Source: Paractinoplanes ferrugineus
GTDB taxonomy: Bacteria; Actinomycetota; Actinomycetes; Mycobacteriales; Micromonosporaceae
Reading direction: 5' to 3'
Assembly: GCF_016862195.1 (NCBI RefSeq)
Contig: NZ_BOMM01000001.1
Coordinates: forward strand, 425,444 to 489,443
DNA: 64,000 nucleotides
Shown here: positions 29,279 through 36,992 of the stretch, one piece after another
Numbering within the stretch: position 1 is the stretch's first letter
How the letters are laid out: each line of letters opens with the position of its first letter
Translations under genes and position numbers: made by a program
Notes under the pieces: model-generated
Databases searched by the model: none
What the model was told of the DNA's origin: nothing
Seen by the model: the letters and a program-made list of their open reading frames with translations, nothing else

Positions 29279-30124
29279 TCAGTCGCGCCAGTCCACAGCG
29301 GCAGAGATCTTGCCGATAACCGAGCGCCAGCCCAGACTTGCCTGTTGTGCCCCGATTTTCTTCAACTTGCGGCGGCCGAAGAACCCGCCCATGCCACCGG
29401 TTTCCGCCGACCGGAGCGAATCGTCGAGGTCGTCGAGCGGTGAGCCGGGCGACAGGGCCAGGATCACCGGCTTGAGCCGGAGGGCGTAACCCAGGTCGCG
29501 AGCCACCTCGCCGGCCGCGATGAGCAGCGGAAGGTCCCACGTGTCGTGCCCGCCGCGCAGGTTTTCCACCACGAGGTCGAGCTCGTAACGGTCGTCCTCG
29601 GACGGGTCGATGTCGGTCGACTGTACCTGTTCGGCCAGGGCCGCCCAGCTGTCGAGTTGTGCGAGGTCGTGCGGAGCACCCGAACGAATGAAGGAGACCA
29701 GCGACTCCGGCGACTTGAACGCCAGGAGCTTGCCCTTGTGGCTGAGGAACATCGGGACGTCCTCGTCGGCGGCGTCGTCCTCGAAGTCGGCCGGGTCGGG
29801 CTCCTCCTCGGCGGTGGCCTTGGCGTCCTCGTCGACCTTCTGGTCGGCGTCGCCCTCGGCGAGCAGTGCCTGGAACTCGTCGTCGACGATGACCTCTTCC
29901 TCGTCGTCGACGGCGGCGCCGCGCTTGCGCGCGTCGAACAGGTCTTCCTCTTCCGCCTCGACCTCGGTCGGGGTCAGTTCGGAGGATTTCCGGAACGCCC
30001 GGAGGGTCAGCCCGACACCGCCCGGCAGGGCGATCTCGACCGGCTCGATCCGGACCTCATCCCAGAGGCGCTGCCCGGAGAGGCCCGCCACGGACTTCTC
30101 GGACTCGTCGGACTGGCTGGCCAC
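29279..30124 (-). CDS. Conserved-looking acidic protein of unknown function
   Basis: This 281-residue soluble protein has three parts. An N-terminal beta-rich portion (RLWDEVRIEPVEIALPGGVG, TLRAFRKS) is followed by a central low-complexity region of about 75 residues, very rich in Glu and Asp. The C-terminal portion has KGKLLAFKSPESLVSFIRS, YELDLVVENLRGG and GGMGGFFGRRKLKKIG. I do not recognise it; homologues in other actinomycetes have at times been labelled as primosomal, without evidence visible here. GTG 30124 is supported by GGAGGT. It precedes the transposase-like gene on the same strand and may act with it. Confidence 0.75.
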   Translation of the reverse strand: MASQSDESEKSVAGLSGQRLWDEVRIEPVEIALPGGVGLTLRAFRKSSELTPTEVEAEEEDLFDARKRGAAVDDEEEVIVDDEFQALLAEGDADQKVDEDAKATAEEEPDPADFEDDAADEDVPMFLSHKGKLLAFKSPESLVSFIRSGAPHDLAQLDSWAALAEQVQSTDIDPSEDDRYELDLVVENLRGGHDTWDLPLLIAAGEVARDLGYALRLKPVILALSPGSPLDDLDDSLRSAETGGMGGFFGRRKLKKIGAQQASLGWRSVIGKISAAVDWRD

Positions 30125-30214
30125 GGTGACCTCCGTGATGATTCGGACGGTTGGACGGTGATTCTGCCGACACACCCTAATGGGCGTCCCTGAACGCCGC
30201 CCGACCGCCCTTGG

Positions 30215-31021
30215 TCAGAAGCCCTTCGGATGCCAGACGGTCTTGGTCTCGAGGAACGCGGTCATCGGTGCCAGCCCCGGATCGGCGGTGAAGTCGGTGA
30301 CTCCGGGGCGGCGTACGCGCTTGAGCGTGCCGGCGGCGGCGCGCTCCAGCTCGGTGGCCAGTTCGGCGTCCTCGATACCGGTCAGGTCGAGGCCGTTGAC
30401 GTCGTCGTGCGAGGCCAGCCAGGGTGCGGTCTCGGCGGCGTGCCCGGTCAGGACATTCACCACACCCCCGGGCACGTCGGAGGTGGCGAGCACCTCGGCG
30501 AGGGTGATCGCGACCTGCGGGGCGGCCGTGAGTACCACCACTGTGTTGCCGGTCACGATCGCCGGAGCGACGACACTGACGAGGCCGAGCAGCGAGGCCG
30601 GGGCGACCACGCCGACCACGCCGGTGGGCTCGGGCGCCGTCAGGTTGAAGTAGGGGCCGGCGACCGGATTGGCGTTGCCGATCACCTGGGCGATCTTGTC
30701 GGACCAGCCCGCGTACCAGACGAGGCGGTCGACAGCGGCGTCCACTTCCTTGCCGGGCACGCCCAGCGACTTGAACTCGGCCCGGCGGGCCTCGACCATC
30801 TCGGCGATCCGGTAGACGACCTGGCCGCGGTTGTACGCCGTGGCGGCGGCCCATTTCGGCTGGGCCTTGCGGGCCGCGACGACCGCGTCCCGGGCGTCCT
30901 TGCGGGAGGCGAGGGCCGCGTTGTCGCCGTCCACGAGATAGGTCCGTCCTGACTCGCTGCGGGGGAAGGCCCCGCCGACGTAGAGCTTGTAGGTCTTTCG
31001 TACGTGCAAGCGCTCAGGCAA
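30215..31021 (-). CDS. Non-catalytic aldehyde-dehydrogenase-like protein (half length)
   Basis: These 268 residues match only the N-terminal half of aldehyde dehydrogenases (KLYVGGAFPRSESGRTY, RIAEMVEARRAEF, VVGVVAPASLLGLVSVVAPA). The region that would hold the catalytic Cys and Glu is missing, so it cannot oxidise aldehydes by the normal mechanism. It starts 8 bp inside the catalytic ALDH gene. The pair therefore resembles the two halves of ALDH16, where an active ALDH is followed by an inactive ALDH domain. It is probably a structural partner. It is the last gene of deoC-aldh-aldh. Confidence 0.85.
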   Translation of the reverse strand: MPERLHVRKTYKLYVGGAFPRSESGRTYLVDGDNAALASRKDARDAVVAARKAQPKWAAATAYNRGQVVYRIAEMVEARRAEFKSLGVPGKEVDAAVDRLVWYAGWSDKIAQVIGNANPVAGPYFNLTAPEPTGVVGVVAPASLLGLVSVVAPAIVTGNTVVVLTAAPQVAITLAEVLATSDVPGGVVNVLTGHAAETAPWLASHDDVNGLDLTGIEDAELATELERAAAGTLKRVRRPGVTDFTADPGLAPMTAFLETKTVWHPKGF

Positions 31022-32432
31022 GGTACGCCTCCAGGCCGTGACGACCGCCTTCGCGACCGTAACCGGACTCCTTGTAACCGCCGAACGGCGACGTGGGGTC
31101 GAATTTGTTGAAGGTGTTGGCCCAGACCACGCCGGCGCGCAGCTGGTCGGCGACGGCCAGGATGCGCGAGCCCTTGTCGGACCAGATGCCGGCGGACAAC
31201 CCGTACGGCGTGTTGTTGGCCTTTTCGATCGCTTCGTCGGGGGTTCGGAAGGTCAGCACCGACAGCACCGGTCCGAAGATCTCCTCGCGGGCGATCCGGT
31301 GGGCCTGGGTCACGCCGGTGAAGATCGTCGGGGCGAACCAGAAGCCGCGATCGGGCAGCTGACATTCCGGCGACCAGCGTTCGGCGCCTTCTTGATCACC
31401 AATTTCCGACAATTCGGTAATCCGGGCCAGCTGGGCGGCGGAGTTGATCGCGCCGACGTCGGTGTTCTTGTCGAGCGGGTCACCCACCCGCAGCGTCGAC
31501 ATCCGGCGCTTGAGCGACCCGAGCAGCTCCTCGGCGATGGATTCCTGCACGAGCAGTCGCGAACCGGCGCAGCAGACGTGGCCCTGGTTGAAGAAGATGC
31601 CGTTGACGATGCCCTCGACGGCCTGGTCGATCGGCGCGTCGTCGAACACGATGTTGGCGGCCTTGCCGCCGAGCTCCAGGGTGAGCTTCTTGCCGGTGCC
31701 CGCCACCGAACGGGCGATCTGCCGGCCCACCTCGGTCGAGCCGGTGAAGGCGACCTTGTTGACGTCGGGGTGCTCCACCAGATAGCGCCCCGTGTCGCCG
31801 GCGCCGGTCACGATGTTGACCACGCCCTGCGGCAGCTCGGCCTGGCGGCAGACGTCGGCGAAGAACAGCGCCGAGAGCGGTGTGGTCTCGGCCGGCTTGA
31901 GCACCACCGTGTTGCCCGCGGCGAGCGCCGGGGCGATCTTCCAGGCCAGCATGAGCAGCGGGAAGTTCCACGGGATGACCTGCCCGGCCACGCCGAGCGG
32001 CCGGGGGTCGGGGCCGAAGCCGGCGTAGGCCAGCTTGTCGGCCCAGCCCGCGTAGTAGAAGAAGTGCGCGGCGACCAGCGGCAGGTCGACGTCGCGCGAC
32101 TCACGGATCGGCTTGCCGTTGTCGAGCGACTCGAGGACGGCCAGCTCGCGGGAGCGCTCCTGGATGATCCGGGCGATCCGGAAGAGGTATTTGGCTCGTT
32201 CCGAGCCGGGCAGCGCGGACCACGACTGGAAGGCGCGGCGGGCGGCGGCCACCGCGCGGTCGACGTCTTCCGGGCCGCCGAGGGCGACCTCGGCGAGGAC
32301 CTCCTCGGTGGCCGGGTTGATCGTCTTGAAGGTGCCTTTGCCCTCGACGAACGAGCCGTCGATGAACAGGCCGTAGGAGGGGGCGATCGAGACGACCGAC
32401 CGGGATTCGGGTGCCGGAGCGTAGTCGAACAT
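31014..32432 (-). CDS. NAD-dependent aldehyde dehydrogenase, catalytic
   Basis: This 472-residue enzyme has the NAD-binding segment VIPWNFPLLMLAWKIAPALA, the general-base Glu in LELGGKAANIV and the nucleophile region NQGHVCCAGSR. The closing EEIFGPVLSV and FGGYKESGYGREGG stretches are typical. Placed 4 bp after deoC, it probably oxidises acetaldehyde released from deoxyribose 5-phosphate, sending carbon to acetate; the substrate is inference. It overlaps the following half-ALDH gene by 8 bp, implying stoichiometric expression. Confidence 0.93.
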   Translation of the reverse strand: MFDYAPAPESRSVVSIAPSYGLFIDGSFVEGKGTFKTINPATEEVLAEVALGGPEDVDRAVAAARRAFQSWSALPGSERAKYLFRIARIIQERSRELAVLESLDNGKPIRESRDVDLPLVAAHFFYYAGWADKLAYAGFGPDPRPLGVAGQVIPWNFPLLMLAWKIAPALAAGNTVVLKPAETTPLSALFFADVCRQAELPQGVVNIVTGAGDTGRYLVEHPDVNKVAFTGSTEVGRQIARSVAGTGKKLTLELGGKAANIVFDDAPIDQAVEGIVNGIFFNQGHVCCAGSRLLVQESIAEELLGSLKRRMSTLRVGDPLDKNTDVGAINSAAQLARITELSEIGDQEGAERWSPECQLPDRGFWFAPTIFTGVTQAHRIAREEIFGPVLSVLTFRTPDEAIEKANNTPYGLSAGIWSDKGSRILAVADQLRAGVVWANTFNKFDPTSPFGGYKESGYGREGGRHGLEAYLA

Positions 32433-32436
32433 GTGA

Positions 32437-33357
32437 TCAGTCCAGCGTGAAGTAGTCGGGGCCCGCGTAGTGGCCGGTGGTCAGCTTGGTGCGCTGCATG
32501 AGCAGGTCGTTGAGCAGCGACGAGGCGCCGAAGCGGAACCAGTCGGGGCTCAGCCAGTCGTCGCCGACCGTCTCGTTGATCAGCACCAGGTATTTGACGG
32601 CGTCCTTCGTGGTGCGGATGCCGCCGGCCGGCTTGACCCCGACCTGGCGCCCGGTACGGGCCCGGAAGTCGCGGACCGCCTCCAGCATGATCAGCGTGAC
32701 CGGGAGGGTGGCCGCCACCGGGACCTTGCCGGTGGACGTCTTGATGAAATCGGCGCCGGCCGTCATCGCCAGCCAGGACGCGCGGCGGACGTTGTCGTAG
32801 GTGCCGAGCTCGCCGGTCTCCAGGATGACCTTGAGGTGGGCGTCGCCGCATGCTTCCTTGACCGCGACGATCTCGTCGAAGACCTTGGTGTAGTCGCCGG
32901 CGAGGAACGCGCCCCGGCTGATCACCATGTCGATCTCGTCGGCGCCGCCGGCCACCGCGTCGCGGGTGTCGGCGAGCTTCACGTCGAGCGGTGCCTGGCC
33001 GGACGGGAAGGCGGTGGCCACGCTGGCCAGGTGGACGCCCGTGTCGCGAAGGACGGAGGCGGCCACCGGGACCATGGCGGGGTAGACGCAGACCGCCGCG
33101 ACCGAGGGGCAGGTGGGGTCGGCCGGGTCGGGGCGCACGGCCTTGGCGGAGAGAGCCCGCACCTTGCCGGGGGTGTCGGCGCCTTCGAGGGTGGTGAGGT
33201 CGACCATCCGGATGGCCAGATCGATCGCCTGGGCCTTGGCGCTCGTCTTCACCGATCGGGTGCCGAGCGCGGCCGCTCTTGCTTCGACGCCCACCTTGTC
33301 CACACCCGGTAGGCCGTGGAGCAGGGAACGTAGGTCCGACATCGCTGTCGCAGTCAT
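32437..33357 (-). CDS. deoC: Deoxyribose-phosphate aldolase
   Basis: This 306-residue class I aldolase cleaves 2-deoxyribose 5-phosphate to glyceraldehyde 3-phosphate and acetaldehyde. The Schiff-base Lys is in ADFIKTSTGK, a second active-site Lys in GVKPAGGIRT, and the phosphate site FRFGASSLLNDL closes the barrel. The N-terminus is about 50 residues longer than the E. coli enzyme, normal for actinomycetes. It is first of three leftward genes (deoC, ALDH, half-ALDH) and divergent from upp across 59 bp. Confidence 0.95.
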   Translation of the reverse strand: MTATAMSDLRSLLHGLPGVDKVGVEARAAALGTRSVKTSAKAQAIDLAIRMVDLTTLEGADTPGKVRALSAKAVRPDPADPTCPSVAAVCVYPAMVPVAASVLRDTGVHLASVATAFPSGQAPLDVKLADTRDAVAGGADEIDMVISRGAFLAGDYTKVFDEIVAVKEACGDAHLKVILETGELGTYDNVRRASWLAMTAGADFIKTSTGKVPVAATLPVTLIMLEAVRDFRARTGRQVGVKPAGGIRTTKDAVKYLVLINETVGDDWLSPDWFRFGASSLLNDLLMQRTKLTTGHYAGPDYFTLD

Positions 33358-33416
33358 GAAAACGATTCTACGCAGGCCGTTAACAGTTGATCATGACCGA
33401 CCGGTAGGTTGTCGGC

Positions 33417-34049
33417 GTGGACGTACTCGTTGTAGATCACCCGCTGGCGCAGACCCGGCTCACCGCGATGCGAAACGCGCAGACCGACTCCGGTGTCTTC
33501 CGCGCCTCACTGCACGAGCTCACCACGATGGTGGTCTACGAGGCGGCCCGTTCCTTCGCCGTCCAGCAGTACCCGATCGACACGCCGGTCGCCCCGACCC
33601 AGGGCACCCGCCTGGCCAACCCGCCGCTGATCGTCCCGGTGCTGCGGGCCGGCCTGGGCATGGCCGACTCCGCGCTCGCCCTGCTGCCCGAGTCGTCGAT
33701 GGGCTTCGTCGGGCTGGCCCGCGACGAGAAGACGTTCGAGCCCCGGGCCTACATGGAGTCGCTCCCGGTCGACCTGGCCGGGCAGCCGGTCCTGGTGCTC
33801 GACCCGATGCTGGCCACCGGCGGCTCGCTGCTGCACTGCTGCAAGCTGCTGGTCGACCGGGGCTGCACCGACGTGATCATCTGCTGCGTGCTGGCCGCCC
33901 CCGAGGGCATCGAGCGCCTGGCCGCCAGCGGTCTGCCGCTGCGCCTGGTGACGGCCTCGATCGACGAGGGGCTCAACGAGAAGGCCTACATCGTGCCCGG
34001 CCTCGGCGACGCCGGCGACCGCCAGTTCGGCGGGATGCGCCGCTTCTAG
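33417..34049 (+). CDS. upp: Uracil phosphoribosyltransferase
   Basis: This 210-residue enzyme makes UMP from uracil and PRPP. The PRPP-binding loop [12 protein letters not shown] is near residue 125, [12 protein letters not shown] near 63, and the uracil site is in the C-terminal [15 protein letters not shown]. It closes the salvage route that begins with Cdd and DeoA. GTG 33417 lies only 7 bp after TAGGTT, so the mRNA may be leaderless. Its TAG shares the tetranucleotide CTAG with the convergent NUDIX stop. Confidence 0.96.
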   Translation: MDVLVVDHPLAQTRLTAMRNAQTDSGVFRASLHELTTMVVYEAARSFAVQQYPIDTPVAPTQGTRLANPPLIVPVLRAGLGMADSALALLPESSMGFVGLARDEKTFEPRAYMESLPVDLAGQPVLVLDPMLATGGSLLHCCKLLVDRGCTDVIICCVLAAPEGIERLAASGLPLRLVTASIDEGLNEKAYIVPGLGDAGDRQFGGMRRF

Positions 34050-34534
34050 AGTTCGGTGTAACTCCAGCTGAGTGCCTTCCCGCCGGCGAACGGCATGACG
34101 CCGTGAAACACCGTGGGGGAGTCGGCGAACACGAGCGGCAGGAAATGGCGATCCGACTCCCACATCGGAACATTCCCCGCCAAGACGTCTGAAACGGGCG
34201 TCCAGTGCAGGCTGCCCTCGGCGTTCGTCTCCATCGGCCGGCCGCTCCACGCGGTGATCCGGAACAGGAAGCCGAACCAGTTCCCGCCGTCCTTGCCGAA
34301 GCCCGGCCACGAGATCGTGCCGGCGAAATCCAGGGCGTCACAGGACAGGCCGGCCTCCTCCCGGATCTCCCGGCGCATGCCGGCGGCCACGTCCTCGCCC
34401 GGCTCGAGCTTGCCGCCGAGACCGTTGTAGTAACCGAAATGGATGTCGTCCGGCCGGGCGTCCCGGCGGATCATCAGGATGTTCTTGCGGTCGGCCGAGA
34501 AGACGTAGCCGAGCGTCGCGATCGTTGCCTGCAC
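34046..34534 (-). CDS. NUDIX hydrolase (MutT/8-oxo-dGTPase-like)
   Basis: This 162-residue protein has a complete NUDIX box, from GGKLEPGED to [10 protein letters not shown], and a C-terminal region with [10 protein letters not shown] and [20 protein letters not shown]. The latter resembles MTH1-like 8-oxo-dGTP diphosphatases, which would suit sanitising a nucleotide pool beside nucleoside salvage. GTG 34534 directly precedes the first beta strand; an ATG at 34633 in frame would add 33 unstructured residues. It converges on upp with overlapping stops. Confidence 0.85.
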   Translation of the reverse strand: MQATIATLGYVFSADRKNILMIRRDARPDDIHFGYYNGLGGKLEPGEDVAAGMRREIREEAGLSCDALDFAGTISWPGFGKDGGNWFGFLFRITAWSGRPMETNAEGSLHWTPVSDVLAGNVPMWESDRHFLPLVFADSPTVFHGVMPFAGGKALSWSYTEL

Positions 34535-34647
34535 GCCGGGATCCTGCCCGATCTGACCGGTGGGAGCCAGTTGAGTAACCCCGGGTCGGTCTTTCGACCC
34601 GACCTGGCGATCGTCGCTCGTGACTCCTGCCACTATCGTTGCGTCCC

Positions 34648-35331
34648 ATGACCTCCATTCCGCTCGCCGAGGAACTACTCCTCCTCGCCTACGACGACCG
34701 GACCGGCAAGGCGACCGGTTCCCGCATCGGGCTCGACCTCGGCATGGCCGCGGCTGTGCTGGTCGATCTGGCGCTCGCCGGGCGGGTCCACTACGTCGAC
34801 GGCTATCTCAAGGTGACCGACGCCAGTCCGATCGGCGACCCGATCGCCGACGCGGTGCTGGCCAAGCTCGCCGAGGCGGAGCCGCACACCCCCGCCCAGT
34901 GGCTTCAGCGACTGCGGCACCGGCTGCGCACCCGGGTGCTCGAGGACCTGGTGACCCGGGGTGTCGTGCAGGACGTGGACGAGACCCAGATGGGCGCCAT
35001 CCATGTGCACCGTTACCCGACCACCGACCACGCCTACGAGGTCGACATCCGCAAGCGTCTCGCCGACGCGCTGATCAGCGACGGCATCTGCGACGAGCGC
35101 ACCGCCGCGCTGGCCACGCTGCTGTCCGCCTGCCGCATGGAGCCGGCGCTGCGGCTGCCGGCCGAGGAGGTCGCGCGGGCGCACGACCGCCTCGAGCAGA
35201 TCGCCACCGGGGCCGGCTTCTCCGGCACGGCCAACCTGGAGGACTCGATCGTCCGCCCGTCGGTGGCCCTGGTGGTCGCCACCCTCGGCAAGGCCATCCA
35301 GGCCGCCCTCGGCACTCCTAAGGCGGTCTAG
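34648..35331 (+). CDS. GPP34 (GOLPH3-like) phosphoinositide-binding-type protein
   Basis: This 227-residue, mainly helical protein opens with IPLAEELLLLAYDDRTGK and continues GLDLGMAAAVLVDLALAGRV, the hallmark of the GPP34/GOLPH3 fold. DISRKRLADAL-type and TLLSACRMEPAL segments follow. In eukaryotes GOLPH3 binds PI4P at the Golgi; the bacterial proteins are abundant in actinomycetes and of unknown use. It may be leaderless (TATCGT 8 bp before the ATG). Its stop shares CTAG with the convergent mutase stop. Confidence 0.87.
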   Translation: MTSIPLAEELLLLAYDDRTGKATGSRIGLDLGMAAAVLVDLALAGRVHYVDGYLKVTDASPIGDPIADAVLAKLAEAEPHTPAQWLQRLRHRLRTRVLEDLVTRGVVQDVDETQMGAIHVHRYPTTDHAYEVDIRKRLADALISDGICDERTAALATLLSACRMEPALRLPAEEVARAHDRLEQIATGAGFSGTANLEDSIVRPSVALVVATLGKAIQAALGTPKAV

Positions 35332-36968
35332 ACCCCCAGCGTGGCCGCCGTCTCCGCGCGCAAGGCGCGAAGGGCGGCGGCGGCGCGGGTGCGGGCCGCG
35401 GGCACGTCACCGTCCGTGACCGGTTCCACCACCTCGAGGTACGCCTTGAGTTTCGGCTCGGTCCCGGACGGCCGGATGACCACTCGGACGGCAGCGGTGC
35501 GCAAAGTCAGCACGTCGTTGTCGGGCCGCAGGTCGTCGATCCCGGTCAGCGGGGCGCCGAGCAGTGCGGTCGGGGGCTTCGCGCGGGCCCGGCCCATCGC
35601 GGCGCCGATCTCGGCCAGGTCGTCGACCCGCACCGACAGCTGATCGGTGGCGTGCACGCCGAACTCGGCGGCCAGCTCGTCGAGCCGATCGGCCAGGGTC
35701 TTTCCCTCCGCCTTCAGGCCGGCGGCCAGCTCGGACACGGTCAGCGCCGCCGTGATGCCGTCCTTGTCGCGCACCATCGCCGGTGCGACGCAGTAGCCGA
35801 GCGCCTCCTCGTAGCCGTACGCCAGGTCCTCGGCGGCCCGGACGATCCACTTGAAGCCGGTCAGGGTCTCCGCGTAGGGCACGTCCCGGGCCTCGCACAG
35901 CCGGCCCAGCAGCTGCGAGGAGACGATCGTCGTCGCGTACGTGCCGGGCCCGCCCCGCCGGATCAGGTGGTCGGCGAGAAGGATGCCCAGCTCGTCCCCG
36001 CGCAGCGGCCGCCACCCGTCGGCGGTCGGGATCGCCACCGCGCACCGGTCCGCGTCCGGGTCGTTGGCGATGGCCAGCTCGGCGCCGGACGATCGGGCGA
36101 GGTCGAGGAGGTTGTCCATCGCGCCCGGTTCCTCGGGGTTCGGGAACGCGACGGTCGGGAACTCCGGATCCGGGTCGAACTGGTTGGGCACGACCGCCGG
36201 CGGCGGGAATCCGGCGGCGGCGAACGCGGCCAGCACGGTCCGGCCGCCGACCCCGTGCAGTGGGGTGTAGGCGATGGCCAGGTCACGCGGTCCGTTGTCG
36301 GAGAGCACGGCGGCGGCGCTCGACACGTACCCCGCAACGATCTTGTCGTCGAGAAGCGCGCCCGCCGCGCCCAGCTTGACCTCCGCGAGGGGGCCGACCG
36401 CCCGGATGGCCGCCTCGATGCCGGCGTCGGCGGGCGGCACGATCTGCGCGCCGTCCCCGGCCGGACCGCCCAGCGCGCCCCCGAGGTAGACCTTGTAGCC
36501 GTTGTCCTGCGGCGGGTTGTGGCTGGCCGTGACCATCACGCCGGCCACCGCGTCGAGCGCGCGGACCGCATAGGCGAGCACCGGCGTCGGCAGCGCGCCC
36601 GGCATGAGCAGCGCTTCCCGCCCGGCCCCGGTGGCGACCCGGGCGGTCCGCTCGGCGAACTCGCGCGAGCCGTGCCGGGCGTCGTAACCGATCACCAGCG
36701 GCCCGGTGCCGCCCTGCTCGGCCAGCCAGGCGATCAGCCCGGCGGCGGCCCGGGTGACGACCGCGAGGTTCATCCCGTTCGGCCCCGCGCGGAGCCGCCC
36801 GCGCAGCCCCGCCGTGCCGAAGGTGAGCGGCCCGGCGAAACGGTCGCGAAGCTCGGCGGCCGTGTCCGGCAGCCCGTCGATCAGCGCGCGGAGCTCCGCG
36901 CGGCCGGCCGGATCAGGATCGTCGGCGAGCCACGCTTCGGCGGTCTCGAGGAGTTCGTCAGCCACCAC
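35328..36968 (-). CDS. Phosphohexomutase (phosphoglucomutase/phosphomannomutase type)
   Basis: This 546-residue alpha-D-phosphohexomutase has TFGTAGLRGRLRAGPNGMN at the N-terminus and the phosphoserine loop VTASHNPPQDNGYK. It has the metal-binding DPDADR, the sugar loop near GFKWI and the phosphate site RPSGTEPKLK. Its place in the nucleoside block suggests interconversion of ribose 1- and 5-phosphates as well as hexoses, as in the related PgcA/PmmB group. Specificity cannot be read from sequence. Start GTG 36968 or 36965. Confidence 0.92.
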   Translation of the reverse strand: MVADELLETAEAWLADDPDPAGRAELRALIDGLPDTAAELRDRFAGPLTFGTAGLRGRLRAGPNGMNLAVVTRAAAGLIAWLAEQGGTGPLVIGYDARHGSREFAERTARVATGAGREALLMPGALPTPVLAYAVRALDAVAGVMVTASHNPPQDNGYKVYLGGALGGPAGDGAQIVPPADAGIEAAIRAVGPLAEVKLGAAGALLDDKIVAGYVSSAAAVLSDNGPRDLAIAYTPLHGVGGRTVLAAFAAAGFPPPAVVPNQFDPDPEFPTVAFPNPEEPGAMDNLLDLARSSGAELAIANDPDADRCAVAIPTADGWRPLRGDELGILLADHLIRRGGPGTYATTIVSSQLLGRLCEARDVPYAETLTGFKWIVRAAEDLAYGYEEALGYCVAPAMVRDKDGITAALTVSELAAGLKAEGKTLADRLDELAAEFGVHATDQLSVRVDDLAEIGAAMGRARAKPPTALLGAPLTGIDDLRPDNDVLTLRTAAVRVVIRPSGTEPKLKAYLEVVEPVTDGDVPAARTRAAAALRALRAETAATLGV

Positions 36969-36992
36969 GTGTTGATAGCACGTGGCGCAAGA

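Noticed and set aside
34535..34633. Longer N-terminus for the NUDIX gene starting at ATG 34633
   Set aside because: The added 33 residues are unstructured and would push the start to within 15 bp of the divergent GPP34 gene, leaving little room for promoters.
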